Source: Lwoffella lincolnii (GTDB lineage Bacteria > Pseudomonadota > Gammaproteobacteria > Pseudomonadales > Moraxellaceae). Taken from it: a stretch of DNA of 64,000 bases. Below the pieces are notes generated by a model, which saw only the letters and a list, made by a program, of their open reading frames with translations, searched no databases and was not told where the DNA came from. The position numbers and the translations under genes were made by a program. Shown piece after piece: positions 36,056 through 44,425 of the stretch. The stretch's first letter is position 1; each line of letters opens with the position of its first letter. Location: assembly GCF_002014765.1 (NCBI RefSeq), contig NZ_MUYT01000001.1:220278-284277 (forward strand), written 5' to 3'.

Positions 36056-36737
36056 AGTAAATGCCTAATAAAAAGGAGTGGTCGCTTAAAAAAGCAAAAA
36101 TAAGGTGACATAAAAACCAATTAGGCATCAATGACGCACTATTATAACCAACATTTACCATTTATAGTAATTTTTGTTATAAATAACGATACTGCCAGTT
36201 ATTGCAAATCTGTCCACTTCTATTTATTTTTATTGCATCATCAAATATGATTAGTATCAGGTAGCATTCATGATAATGATAATAAAGAAACTTATGATTT
36301 GGTGGTTGTATTACTGTCAATACCATCAGTTAAGACCTTAGTTGCTCATATCGCCATGTTGAGTATCTAAGCTTCTACCCAATTAAAGCGATGCTTAAAT
36401 CAATGTCTTAATCAGTAAGGCTAGCCATCAGACAGCCGTTATGGGCAGATGGCAGACTGACTGCCAGTGTCAACCAAGCCATCATGGATGACAAATCTGC
36501 TCAAGAGTCGGTTTATGTGAGTCAAAATGAAGTGGCAAAAAACACCATTGATGTATGAAAAAGCTATGTAACCGTTGTCGCTTTATAAGAGTTGTATCTA
36601 GACAATATCGATAATTAGCATAGGTTACCGTTTGTTCCTATTTTTTTATTATAATTTAAGATTTACTATATATCACTTTAGGTAAGTAGCTAGACAATTT
36701 TAGATTATAATCTGGTTTTACTTGGATAGGGCTTGGT
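36056..36737. other. Long A/T-rich non-coding region left of the tRNA genes
   Basis: No intact gene in about 680 bp. Seen: a Fur-box-like GATAATGATAATAAAGAAA at 36272-36290 (14 of 19 matches to the consensus), a 48-codon open stretch at 36412-36558 that reads like a gene remnant, TATAAT-like hexamers at 36650-36655 and 36706-36711, and a plus-strand terminator at its right end. The promoter of the glycosyltransferase gene should lie near the left end. Confidence 0.5.
36412..36558 (+). pseudogene. Possible gene remnant
   Basis: A 48-codon stop-free stretch ending TGA at 36556-36558 contains ADGRLTASVNQAIMDDKSAQ then ESVYVSQNEVAKNTIDV. The composition is protein-like, not random, but there is no start codon with a ribosome-binding site and both ends are closed by stops. 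The parent family is not recognised. Confidence 0.3.
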
Positions 36738-36761
36738 GAGCGTTAATCTTAACGCTCTTTT
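36738..36761 (+). terminator. Plus-strand hairpin terminator without an assigned gene
   Basis: GAGCGTTAA, two-base loop, TTAACGCTC, then TTTT. It points rightward, yet no plus-strand protein gene lies upstream within 3.7 kb. It is 113 bp before the tRNA promoter. Confidence 0.65.
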
Positions 36762-36874
36762 AAGGGCGAGTTAAAGGGTGAACGTGTTGAATGGATGCTC
36801 TTGTGCCAAATGGCTGACCCTAAATGGCTAACCATAGGCTTCATGTGAAAAATTTAAAAAAATGCAAAAAAAGT

Positions 36875-36902
36875 TTGACAGCCAACGTAAAATCTATATA
36901 AT
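36875..36902 (+). promoter_or_regulatory. Consensus promoter of the tRNA-Val/tRNA-Asp unit
   Basis: TTGACA (36875-36880), 16-bp spacer, TATAAT (36897-36902): both hexamers match the sigma-70 consensus exactly. The tRNA-Val gene starts 27 bp downstream. A tract of A runs lies just upstream and may act as an UP element. Confidence 0.88.
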
Positions 36903-36929
36903 ACACTCCCACAAGCAAGGATAGAGCAA

Positions 36930-37005
36930 GGGTGGTTAGCTCAGTTGGTAGAGCGTCTGCCTTACACGCAGAATGTCGGCGGTTCGATCCCGTCACCACC
37001 CACCA
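36930..37005 (+). tRNA. tRNA-Val (UAC)
   Basis: 76 nt including encoded CCA. Acceptor GGGTGGT pairs with ACCACCC; D arm GCTC-AGTTGGTA-GAGC; anticodon stem TCTGC/GCAGA with loop CTTACAC giving anticodon TAC (36963-36965); T arm with TTCGATC. All stems are complementary. Confidence 0.97.
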
Positions 37006-37089
37006 GCATCTTGCTCATGCCTTTTTTGGTTAGGTAATTGGTTAAGCTTAAGTGATAAATTGCTCACCAGTTTAATCAAAGCAACTTAA

Positions 37090-37166
37090 GCAGCGGTAGT
37101 TCAGTTGGTTAGAATACCGGCCTGTCACGCCGGGGGTCGCGGGTTCGAGTCCCGTCCGCTGCGCCA
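37090..37166 (+). tRNA. tRNA-Asp (GUC)
   Basis: 77 nt including encoded CCA. Acceptor GCAGCGG pairs with CCGCTGC; anticodon stem CCGGC/GCCGG with loop CTGTCAC giving anticodon GTC (37124-37126); T arm CGGGTTCGAGTCCCG; G discriminator base as expected for Asp. It lies 84 bp after tRNA-Val and shares its promoter. Confidence 0.97.
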
Positions 37167-37191
37167 TATTCAAAACTTGTCATAAGTTTCG

Positions 37192-37221
37192 CCCCACACT
37201 AACCCCCAGTGTGGGGTTTTT
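37192..37221 (+). terminator. Terminator of the tRNA unit
   Basis: CCCCACACT, seven-base loop, AGTGTGGGG, followed by five T, 25 bp after tRNA-Asp. Confidence 0.9.
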
Positions 37222-37260
37222 ATCATCAATAAATCTAATCAACCTAACTAACAAACATAA

Positions 37261-37285
37261 AAAACCCCAGCAATGCTGGGGTTTT
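37261..37285. terminator. Bidirectional terminator
   Basis: AAAACCCCAGCA and TGCTGGGGTTTT form a perfect inverted repeat with A on one side and T on the other. It lies between the tRNA unit and the convergent Bax-inhibitor-1 gene and can serve both. Confidence 0.85.
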
Positions 37286-37313
37286 ATGTGGACATGACGA
37301 CGTTGATGGCGGA

Positions 37314-38033
37314 TTATTCTTGTAGATAGCTTAACAAGCGTAAAAACTCCACATACATCCATACCAAAGTTGCCAAAATACCGATGCTAAATAGCCATTC
37401 AAAATCTTCTGAAATGCCCATTTGTACGCCACGGTCAATGTTATGAAAATCCAGCAACAAACTAAATGAAGCAATCACCACCACAAATAAGCTAAAACCA
37501 ACGGCAACCAGACCACCATCAAATAAAAATGGCAAGCTAGAGCCAAAGGCAACAAAGCCCCACTGTACCAAATACAAAAGCATGATGGCGATGACCGCTG
37601 ACATCAAAATAGAGCGGAACTTTTGAGTGACTTTAATCACCCCAGAGCGGTATAGCCCCAGCATCACCGCTGCGGTAACAAAGGTTGCACACAAGGCGGT
37701 TACTGGCACGGTGGGATACATTCGCATAAAAAACAGCGAAATGCCCCCCAAAAACAACCCTTCTAAAACCGCATAAGGCACTGCCAGCGTGCGAGCCATG
37801 TGGGGTTTAAAGGTCATAAATAACCCCAACCCAAAAGCGGCAAACATACTGCCAAATGCCACCATTTGGATAAAGCCAAAACTCAACGATGCTGACAGAG
37901 CATAAAAGAAAAATCCAATGGCACTGACGCCAGTTAAGCCAAGTACAAAAGCGGTTTTTTGTATCACACCTTTGACAGTCATGGCACGACCGCCTACCGC
38001 CAACTCAGCACGAGAAATAATCGGATTTGCCAT
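37314..38033 (-). CDS. Bax inhibitor-1/YccA-family membrane protein
   Basis: Polytopic inner-membrane protein; YccA in E. coli modulates FtsH activity, and the wider family includes pH-gated calcium leak channels. Seen: about seven hydrophobic segments in 240 aa and the family C-terminal pattern with two acidic residues in the last segments (SFSLLLDFHNID, then FEWLFSIGILATLVWMYVEFLRLL). I place the start at 38033 (MANPIISRAEL) since AGGA lies eight bases upstream; the frame runs 42 codons further into A/T-rich sequence that encodes a spurious hydrophobic stretch. Confidence 0.92.
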   Translation of the reverse strand: MANPIISRAELAVGGRAMTVKGVIQKTAFVLGLTGVSAIGFFFYALSASLSFGFIQMVAFGSMFAAFGLGLFMTFKPHMARTLAVPYAVLEGLFLGGISLFFMRMYPTVPVTALCATFVTAAVMLGLYRSGVIKVTQKFRSILMSAVIAIMLLYLVQWGFVAFGSSLPFLFDGGLVAVGFSLFVVVIASFSLLLDFHNIDRGVQMGISEDFEWLFSIGILATLVWMYVEFLRLLSYLQE

Positions 38034-38372
38034 ATGTATTATCCTATTGATAAATAAAAATCTATTATAGATAAAAAATATCTGCAACCAAAAATACAGA
38101 CAAAAGAAACAGATAAACTTAAGCAATATGGCTAATAATGTCAATATGAGAATTGTCAATATTGTCTAAAAGCCATGATTGCACACATCATCATTGTATG
38201 AAATCCATGAATAAATTTGTGTTTATTGTTTATGTTGTTTGGTTAGGGTGTGTTATTTGTCGTGGCATAAAAGGTTGGCTTGATAAAAACAATGACATAC
38301 CCAATTTTAACAATAATCAGTATAATAAGCGTCAAATTGCTTTGATAAAGATTGCTTTGATAAAGATGAACC

Positions 38373-39371
38373 ATGGTTAATATTAATAACAAAACTCAAT
38401 CTGACCACCCATCAGACATACCCCCAGTAGATTTATATCAGCACCCTGCCTTTCGCCGTATTGGCTTAATGGGGCGAGCAGGCAAACGCAGTGTGACAGA
38501 ATCGTTGGTACAGATTGGGCAAGTGATTCATAAAACGTTTGGGCTTAGCCTTATCATGGACGTGAATACCGCCAATTTGCCCACTTTGGATTTGACTCAA
38601 TTACCAGCCGTGCAGATTGTTAAAAGGCAGATGATTGGTGAAGTTTGTGATTTGGTCATCGTGGTGGGTGGTGATGGTTCTATTTTGCATGCTGCCGAAG
38701 CATTGGCTTGCTATCGGGTGCCTGTGCTGGGAGTCAATCGTGGCAGACTGGGATTTTTGGCAGATGTTAATCCAGAAGACATCACCAAAAAACTCACTCA
38801 AGTGTTGATGGGTAATTATGAGCTGGATAATAGATTTTTATTAACACTTGAGATACAAGAAAATGGGGAGATTGTGCATCAAGACATGGCACTCAATGAC
38901 GTGGTGTTACATGCTGGCAAGTCGGTGCATATGATTGATTTTCAGCTGGATATTGATGGGCATGACGTGTATCGTCAGCACAGCGATGGTCTGATTGTCG
39001 CCACGCCCACAGGGTCAACTGCCTATGCTTTATCTGGTGGTGGACCAATTGTGTATCCAAGCATGGATGCCATTTGTTTGGTACCGATGCACCCACACAC
39101 GCTGTCAAGTCGCCCCATTGTGGTCAGTGGCTCAAGTGAAGTGATTATCCAGATTCATCGTGATAATCGCACCCAACCGATGGTCAGTGCCGATGGTAGA
39201 ACCAGCGTGCCACTGAACCAAAACCAACGCTTACATATTCGCAAGCACCCTGACAAACTCACTTTGTTACACCCCCCCGGATTTGATTTTTATAAAGCTT
39301 GTCGCACCAAGCTAAACTGGAATGTCCCTGCTGAAGATTTTGTATTGCCAGATGATATGGATAAGGAATAA
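38373..39371 (+). CDS. nadK: NAD kinase
   Basis: Phosphorylates NAD to NADP. Seen: the catalytic GGDGSILHAAEAL, VLGVNRGRLGFLADV, NDVVLHAGKS (NE/D motif variant), and ATPTGSTAYALSGGGPIVYP. The length of 332 aa includes an N-terminal extension of about 20 polar residues. DUF1315 follows two bases after the stop, indicating co-transcription. Confidence 0.96.
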   Translation: MVNINNKTQSDHPSDIPPVDLYQHPAFRRIGLMGRAGKRSVTESLVQIGQVIHKTFGLSLIMDVNTANLPTLDLTQLPAVQIVKRQMIGEVCDLVIVVGGDGSILHAAEALACYRVPVLGVNRGRLGFLADVNPEDITKKLTQVLMGNYELDNRFLLTLEIQENGEIVHQDMALNDVVLHAGKSVHMIDFQLDIDGHDVYRQHSDGLIVATPTGSTAYALSGGGPIVYPSMDAICLVPMHPHTLSSRPIVVSGSSEVIIQIHRDNRTQPMVSADGRTSVPLNQNQRLHIRKHPDKLTLLHPPGFDFYKACRTKLNWNVPAEDFVLPDDMDKE

Positions 39372-39373
39372 AG

Positions 39374-39688
39374 ATGCAAAAACAAGAGATTTTAAATGCT
39401 CTAACCCCTCAAATTGTTGATAAATTTCGCACTGCCATAGAGATAGGTAAGTGGGAAGATGGGCATAAGCTTAGCGATGAACAAAGACAAATTTGCCTAC
39501 AAGCGGTGATGATATGGGAACATGAAAACCTACCGATTCATGAACGCATTGGCTACATTACCCGACCTGTTGATGATGAAGGTGAGATGGTGGGGGCTGA
39601 TTGTCAAATAGAGCATGACCAACATTACCCAAACTTACCTAACCCAAAAGGAGCAATACAGCCTGTTAGCTTTAAAAAAAGTCCTTAA
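39374..39688 (+). CDS. DUF1315 (YeaC-like) protein
   Basis: Small cytoplasmic protein of unknown function. Seen: the family core in the first 55 residues, ALTPQIVDKFRTAIEIGKW then DGHKLSDEQRQICLQAVMIWE, aligning with E. coli YeaC (MTPEVYQRLSTAVELGKWPDG). The C-terminal third is acidic and polar. AAGGA precedes the ATG by nine bases, within the end of nadK. 104 aa. Confidence 0.85.
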   Translation: MQKQEILNALTPQIVDKFRTAIEIGKWEDGHKLSDEQRQICLQAVMIWEHENLPIHERIGYITRPVDDEGEMVGADCQIEHDQHYPNLPNPKGAIQPVSFKKSP

Positions 39689-39774
39689 TCACACGAATGG
39701 CACCCCACCCATCTCATCACGTCCATCAATAACAATCAACATCAACAACAATCAACAAAATCTGACATCAAACA

Positions 39775-40149
39775 TCAAATATTGTTGACATTGACATCAG
39801 GACGGAGTGATAAGGGATTATCTTGCATTAAAAAGCCTTGCCAGCCCCAATGCAAAAAGTTACGGATATTGGCGTGGTCAGTACCATTGGGGGTTGATTT
39901 GACAGCATCATAATGCTCAGCAAATAGCTTTAGCGTATCGAGTTGTGATAGTCCATGTAATTTGGCTAAGGCAAATATTTTGGCACTTTTTTCGTTTTCA
40001 CCAATCGCATTGTGCTGTTCACCATTGACAAACGTTACTGGCACATAACGATAATAATCATCAATATAATTAATCACATCATCGAACCGCATGGTTTTGT
40101 TATCAATGGCATTTAAAATGGCAGAAATGTCAGTTGAACGCACGCCCAT
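39775..40149 (-). CDS. HopJ-family protein
   Basis: Member of a small family named after a Pseudomonas type III effector but found widely in bacteria without such secretion; its cellular role is unknown. Seen in 124 aa: MRFDDVINYIDDYYRYVPVTF, GENEKSAKIFALAKLHGLSQ, LKLFAEHYDAVKSTPNGTDH and NIRNFLHWGWQGF, the conserved blocks of the family. AGGAG lies nine bases before the ATG. It follows csrA by 14 bp in the same direction. No secretion system genes are present, so an effector role is unlikely here. Confidence 0.87.
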   Translation of the reverse strand: MGVRSTDISAILNAIDNKTMRFDDVINYIDDYYRYVPVTFVNGEQHNAIGENEKSAKIFALAKLHGLSQLDTLKLFAEHYDAVKSTPNGTDHANIRNFLHWGWQGFLMQDNPLSLRPDVNVNNI

Positions 40150-40163
40150 GTTGGATTGCTCCT

Positions 40164-40409
40164 TTAGCGATTAAAATAATCTTCATCATCAAATGATGTG
40201 GGATAGTTGGGTTCTTCCAAATGTTGCATTTGGTTGTGCATGGTGCGTTCGTGTTGGATACGTTGATAAATCTCTTCACGATGCACGGCGATGTCTTTGG
40301 GTGCATTGACACCTAAGCGTACTTGATTGCCCTTAACACCAAGCACACGCACGCTGACTTGGTCGCCAATCATCAAAGTTTCGCCAACACGGCGAGTCAG
40401 AATTAACAT
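40164..40409 (-). CDS. csrA: Carbon storage regulator CsrA
   Basis: RNA-binding global post-transcriptional regulator. Seen: MLILTRRVGETLMIGDQVSV, the beta-1 strand with RNA-contacting Arg, VRLGVNAPKDIAVHREEIYQR with the conserved second RNA-binding Arg, and a longer than usual acidic tail (total 81 aa against about 61 in E. coli). Start at 40409 is supported by AGGAG seven bases upstream. It lies downstream of lysC in the same direction, an order also seen in relatives, and is preceded by an unusual 332-bp gap with its own candidate promoter. Confidence 0.96.
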   Translation of the reverse strand: MLILTRRVGETLMIGDQVSVRVLGVKGNQVRLGVNAPKDIAVHREEIYQRIQHERTMHNQMQHLEEPNYPTSFDDEDYFNR

Positions 40410-40443
40410 TGATATGCTCCTAATGTCCTTTATATCTGGCAAT

Positions 40444-40489
40444 GGTTGTTATGTTTTACGGTTATTATGTTTTACGGTTGTTATGTTAT
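40444..40489 (-). repeat. 16-bp tandem repeats in the csrA leader
   Basis: On the plus strand GGTTGTTATGTTTTAC (40444-40459), GGTTATTATGTTTTAC (40460-40475) and a partial third copy. The array starts 34 bp upstream of the csrA ATG, inside the likely 5' untranslated region. Confidence 0.9.
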
Positions 40490-40661
40490 GGGGTTTTATA
40501 TTTCATCGGTTTTGCGTTTAATGGCTTACCCAATGCCAGGCGGACACAATCAGTCCATTGATTGTTGAATACAACAATGTTTAGACATTAACCGCCTAGA
40601 TATGAGATGGTTACTGTTCAGACATTAATGAGCCAAACAGTTAAAACCTTTGTTGCAGCAT

Positions 40662-40690
40662 AGTATAACGAATTTTGGCAAAAAGGTCAT
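40662..40690 (-). promoter_or_regulatory. Candidate csrA promoter
   Basis: On the minus strand ATGACC (40690-40685), 17-bp spacer, TATACT (40667-40662), in the gap after lysC. Transcription would start near 40655, giving a leader of roughly 245 nt before csrA. Confidence 0.45.
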
Positions 40691-40741
40691 AACATTGACG
40701 CAGAAAAAAAGCCATTTCGCTCAAGAACATCAACAAGAACA

Positions 40742-42031
40742 TCAATCCAAACCAGCCACTTCACTCACGCCAGATTCTCTGTCTAAGCCAAAGGCGGTGT
40801 GTAGTGATTTGACTGCTTTTTCTAGATGTTGTTCTTGTACCAGTACTGAGATTTTAATTTCACTGGTAGATATCATCTCAATGTTGATGTTGTTTTCTGC
40901 CAATGTCTGAAACATGGTGCTTGCCACGCCAGCATGTGAACGCATGCCCACACCCACCAATGACACCTTAACCACTTTGTCATCACCAATGATGGCTTTT
41001 GCACCGATGTCATTTTTGACTTCGGTGTTCAGGATATGTAAGGCTTTATCTAAGTCGTTATGATGCACGGTAAAGGTAAAATCAGTCAGACCGTTGTCTG
41101 AGATGTTCTGTACAATCATATCAATTTCGATGTTGCTTCGACCGATTGGGCTTAAGATGGCAGAGGCAACGCCAGGATTGTCAGGCACGCCACGCACCAC
41201 AATTTTGGCTTCATCACGATTAAAGGCAATGCCTGAAATGACGGCTTTTTCCATGTTGTTTCCTTCATCTATGGTAATTAGTGTGCCCACGTTTTGTTTA
41301 AAATTATCGTCAAATTTGCCATCAATATTGTCATCAAAGCTGGATAATACCCTAAGCGGTACTTGATATTTGCCTGCAAATTCAACTGAGCGGATTTGTA
41401 AAACCTTTGAGCCCAAGCTTGCCATTTCTAGCATTTCTTCAAAGGTGATTTTGTCAAGTTTTTTGGCTTTTGAGGTGATACGAGGGTCCGTGGTATAGAC
41501 TCCGTCCACATCGGTATAGATTTGGCATTCATCGGCTTTTAAGGCAGCTGCCAATGCCACACCTGTGGTGTCTGAGCCACCACGCCCTAAGGTGGTGACA
41601 TTGCCTTGTTTATCCACCCCTTGAAATCCTGCAACAATGACCACTTTGCCAGCGTCTAAGGCAGTTTTTAGTTTGCTGTCGTCGATAGCATCAATGCGAG
41701 CCTTATTATGGGTGCTGTCGGTCTTGATGGCAACCTGCCCCCCTGTGTAAGATACCGCATCAACCCCCGCTTCTTTAAGTGCCATTGCCAATAAAGAAAT
41801 AGACACTTGTTCGCCTGTGGATACCATTTGGTCATATTCACGAGGGTCAGGATTTGGGCTGATTTGATGAGCTAAGTCAATTAGGCGGTTGGTTTCGCCA
41901 CTCATGGCAGAGACCACCACCACTGTCTGATGTCCATTGTCGTGCCAGCATTTGACTCGTTTTGCCACATGTTTGATTCGGTCAATACTGCCCATGGAAG
42001 TACCGCCATATTTTTGAACAATCAATGCCAT
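40742..42031 (-). CDS. lysC: Aspartate kinase
   Basis: Phosphorylates aspartate, the first step to lysine, threonine and methionine. Seen: N-terminal LIVQKYGGTSMGSIDRI, the kinase core VVVVSAMSGETNRLI and GFQGVDKQGNVTTLGRGGSD, and two C-terminal ACT domains (about 265-415) with MIVQNISDNGLTDFTFTV and NINIEMISTSEIKISVLV. It is the monofunctional class with tandem ACT domains, normally feedback-inhibited by lysine and/or threonine. 429 aa; a putative internal beta-subunit start is possible in this class but not proven here. Confidence 0.97.
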   Translation of the reverse strand: MALIVQKYGGTSMGSIDRIKHVAKRVKCWHDNGHQTVVVVSAMSGETNRLIDLAHQISPNPDPREYDQMVSTGEQVSISLLAMALKEAGVDAVSYTGGQVAIKTDSTHNKARIDAIDDSKLKTALDAGKVVIVAGFQGVDKQGNVTTLGRGGSDTTGVALAAALKADECQIYTDVDGVYTTDPRITSKAKKLDKITFEEMLEMASLGSKVLQIRSVEFAGKYQVPLRVLSSFDDNIDGKFDDNFKQNVGTLITIDEGNNMEKAVISGIAFNRDEAKIVVRGVPDNPGVASAILSPIGRSNIEIDMIVQNISDNGLTDFTFTVHHNDLDKALHILNTEVKNDIGAKAIIGDDKVVKVSLVGVGMRSHAGVASTMFQTLAENNINIEMISTSEIKISVLVQEQHLEKAVKSLHTAFGLDRESGVSEVAGLD

Positions 42032-42162
42032 TTAAGCTACCTTACTTGCTGAATTTTATAAAACTTAAATTTTAAGAACTTAATTTCACAACCTATTAAA
42101 AATAGCAACCATATTAAAAAGCCACTGATATTAAAAACTCAAGCCGTTCTTTATACCACAAT

Positions 42163-43071
42163 TTATCCCAACTGAGCAAATACTGTCATCAAAATGGGTG
42201 ATAATAGATTGATGATAAAGCCAAAGCTGACTGCCAAAGCGGCTGCTTCTTTGCCACCTGATTGATGGATAATAGGTAAGGTGAAATCTAAGCTGGTTGC
42301 CCCGCCACTGCCAATAGCAGCACTGGGCGAATGTGTCATCAGCAGTGGAATGAACATTAAGGCAAAAAACTCTCGCCCCAAGTCATTAAACAGTGCCACA
42401 CTGCCCCAAACTGCTCCATAAGCATCACCAATCACGCCAGCAGACAGTGAATACCAACCAAAGCCTGATGCCAAAGCCAGCCCTTGATACAGACTGACTT
42501 CAGGCATCAGCCATGCAAAGACAACCCCGCCGAACAGCACGCTGATGGTAAATATCATGCTGATTGCCACGCCACGGCGATTGAGCAGGACGGTTTTTAG
42601 TCCAATGCCAGAGCCTTTTAGCGAAAGGCCCACCAAAAGCAGCAACAGCATCAGCACATAACGCACGCTGTCTTTTGGTGGCAGTAAGCTTTCTGGCATA
42701 AGATGACCCAAACTCATGCCAACAAACACACTGCCCACTTGCATGGCTGTGCCAGCAATACCAAGTATTTGTATGTTGGATTTGTGGTTAAACTGTCGTT
42801 GCCAAGGTTGGCATTTGTCATAAAGCATCAGCCCAATCAGTCCAAAACCAATGGTTAAAAACATCAGCAACAGCACTGACAGACCAATTTGCCAAAGCTG
42901 ACTCAGCAGATTATTAACCTGTGCCAACTCAATCCCAAGCAATAGCAATAATAATAGCACCACATGGCGTAAAGCCGTGTCGGTTTTGGCATGCATGTTT
43001 TTGTTGATGGGCAACACATATCCCAAAAATAACGGCAATAATATCAAAATAAGACTGGTAAAATTGGACAT
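42163..43071 (-). CDS. lysO: LysO-type lysine exporter (DUF340)
   Basis: Polytopic inner-membrane protein matching E. coli LysO (YbjE), a lysine exporter. Seen: seven to eight hydrophobic segments, the N-terminal motif LILLPLFLGYVLPI, GLALASGFGWYSLSAGVIGDAYGAV and a late NDLGREFFALMFIPLL, the acidic and polar residues of which are conserved in the family. The start at 43071 (MSNFTSLI) is chosen from the family N-terminus; the frame has an ATG ten codons earlier, and neither shows a good ribosome-binding site. It lies 131 bp upstream of lysC in the same direction, supporting a lysine connection. Confidence 0.88.
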   Translation of the reverse strand: MSNFTSLILILLPLFLGYVLPINKNMHAKTDTALRHVVLLLLLLLGIELAQVNNLLSQLWQIGLSVLLLMFLTIGFGLIGLMLYDKCQPWQRQFNHKSNIQILGIAGTAMQVGSVFVGMSLGHLMPESLLPPKDSVRYVLMLLLLLVGLSLKGSGIGLKTVLLNRRGVAISMIFTISVLFGGVVFAWLMPEVSLYQGLALASGFGWYSLSAGVIGDAYGAVWGSVALFNDLGREFFALMFIPLLMTHSPSAAIGSGGATSLDFTLPIIHQSGGKEAAALAVSFGFIINLLSPILMTVFAQLG

Positions 43072-43379
43072 ACAGGCTCGAAAGCAACAATAAAATGGCA
43101 ATAGTAAACTGGCAATAATAGACTTACCATATTATCGCATCAGCGATTGAATGCCAATATTATCGATTGTCTTGATTATCGACTGCCTTGCACAATGAAA
43201 CAGCATGACAAACAACGGCATGTCAATTGCATGTCAATTAACAGCATAACAAACAAAAATCATCGCATTTGTGCTAGAATTTGTTGCTTTAAACCGTATG
43301 GGTTTGTTCTTTTATTTTACTAAGCTTATTTTACCAAGCTTTTTTGCCAAATACTTATTTTTTCTTATTGGTCAGCTTT
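43072..43379. other. Divergent region between lysO and marC
   Basis: 308 bp without a gene. Seen: a tandem GCATGTCAATT duplication (43218-43239) and a candidate extended -10 TGCTAGAAT (43272-43280) for marC. The minus-strand promoter for lysO is not obvious. Confidence 0.5.
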
Positions 43380-44021
43380 ATGGATACCGAAATCATCAAA
43401 ATCATTCTTGCCTTTATTGTGTTGATTAACCCATTTAGTGCTTTGACCATTTTTGTGGACTTAACTCGTGATTATGATTTGACTGCTCGTCGTCATGTTG
43501 CCCAAATTGCTGCGTTGACGGTGTTTGTTACCATCAGCTTTTTTACCATTGCAGGGGAGAGCATGCTTAAGATTTTGGGCATTTCTGTTGGCTCATTTCA
43601 GGTGGCAGGTGGCATATTGGTATTTTTGATTGCTTTGAATATGATGAATGGCGAAGGCAATCCAGTCAAGCCCAATGAAGAAAATCTTGACCTTAATCAT
43701 GTTCAGGAAGTTGTCCCATCAGCGGCATCAGCTGTTGTACCGCTTGCCATTCCCATGTTAATAGGGCCAGGGGGCATCTCGACGGTGATTATTTATTCAT
43801 CACAAGTCTCTGGCATTTGGCAGACAGGCTCTATTATTGTGGCAGGGTTGTTTATCAGTGTGTTTTGTTATTTGTCTTTGATGGCAGCAGGTCGGGTCAG
43901 CCATTTTTTGGGTGATACAGGGCTTAACATCGTTAGTCGCATCATGGGCATGTTATTGGCTGCCGTGGCAGTTGAGATATTGGTGAATGGTCTTCGTACC
44001 ATCTTTCCACAGTTAGGCTAG
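43380..44021 (+). CDS. MarC-family integral membrane protein
   Basis: Polytopic inner-membrane protein of the MarC/YhgN (UPF0056) family, function not established; older links to multiple antibiotic resistance were not upheld. Seen: six hydrophobic segments in 214 aa, the N-terminal LAFIVLINPFSALTIFVDLT (with the conserved NPF), GSFQVAGGILVFLIALNMM and VPLAIPMLIGPGGISTVII. I use the ATG at 43380; an in-frame TTG lies 12 codons upstream. No clear partner genes. Confidence 0.92.
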   Translation: MDTEIIKIILAFIVLINPFSALTIFVDLTRDYDLTARRHVAQIAALTVFVTISFFTIAGESMLKILGISVGSFQVAGGILVFLIALNMMNGEGNPVKPNEENLDLNHVQEVVPSAASAVVPLAIPMLIGPGGISTVIIYSSQVSGIWQTGSIIVAGLFISVFCYLSLMAAGRVSHFLGDTGLNIVSRIMGMLLAAVAVEILVNGLRTIFPQLG

Positions 44022-44425
44022 CTTACCACAGTTACCAATCCTTACTTATGGATAAAAGATATCGTATTATATTGTACACGATGATTTGTGATTGTTGATG
44101 GTAATGGCAGTTTATTCCAATGACTGTTTGTTCTTGTGCCAATCCAATCATGTTTCATTTAATGGGTGATAAAGTTTCATCAAGTGTTTAAAAAATATTT
44201 AATGATTTGGTGTTGTACCATATACCATATGAGGTATTTTATGAGAAATTTTGTTTTTTATTTTCTGTGCGTTTGTTTTACTGGCTCAAGCGGAACAGCC
44301 CACAATTGGCAGTAGAAAGTAATTGAGTATGGTAAAGTAATTGAGTATGGTTGAGTTGCAATGCCATTATTTAATGATTGAACCATATTGAACCATAAAG
44401 ATATGTATAAAGGTAAAGGTATCCC
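44022..44425. other. Intergenic region between marC and the paralog pair
   Basis: About 400 A/T-rich bases with no convincing gene on either strand. Seen: an exact 18-bp tandem duplication AAAGTAATTGAGTATGGT at 44316-44333 and 44334-44351. The promoter for the downstream pair must lie here, but I cannot place it. Confidence 0.6.

Noticed and set aside
38153..38380. Small plus-strand frame (MNKFVFIVYVVWLGC...) before nadK
   Set aside because: It has a hydrophobic start but no ribosome-binding site, A/T-rich composition like its non-coding surroundings, and it overlaps the nadK start and the 5' side of the Bax-inhibitor-1 gene. Not enough support for a gene.
39775..40149. HopJ as a type III secretion effector
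   Set aside because: The family name is historical. No secretion apparatus or chaperone genes are present, and the gene sits behind csrA with a normal ribosome-binding site.
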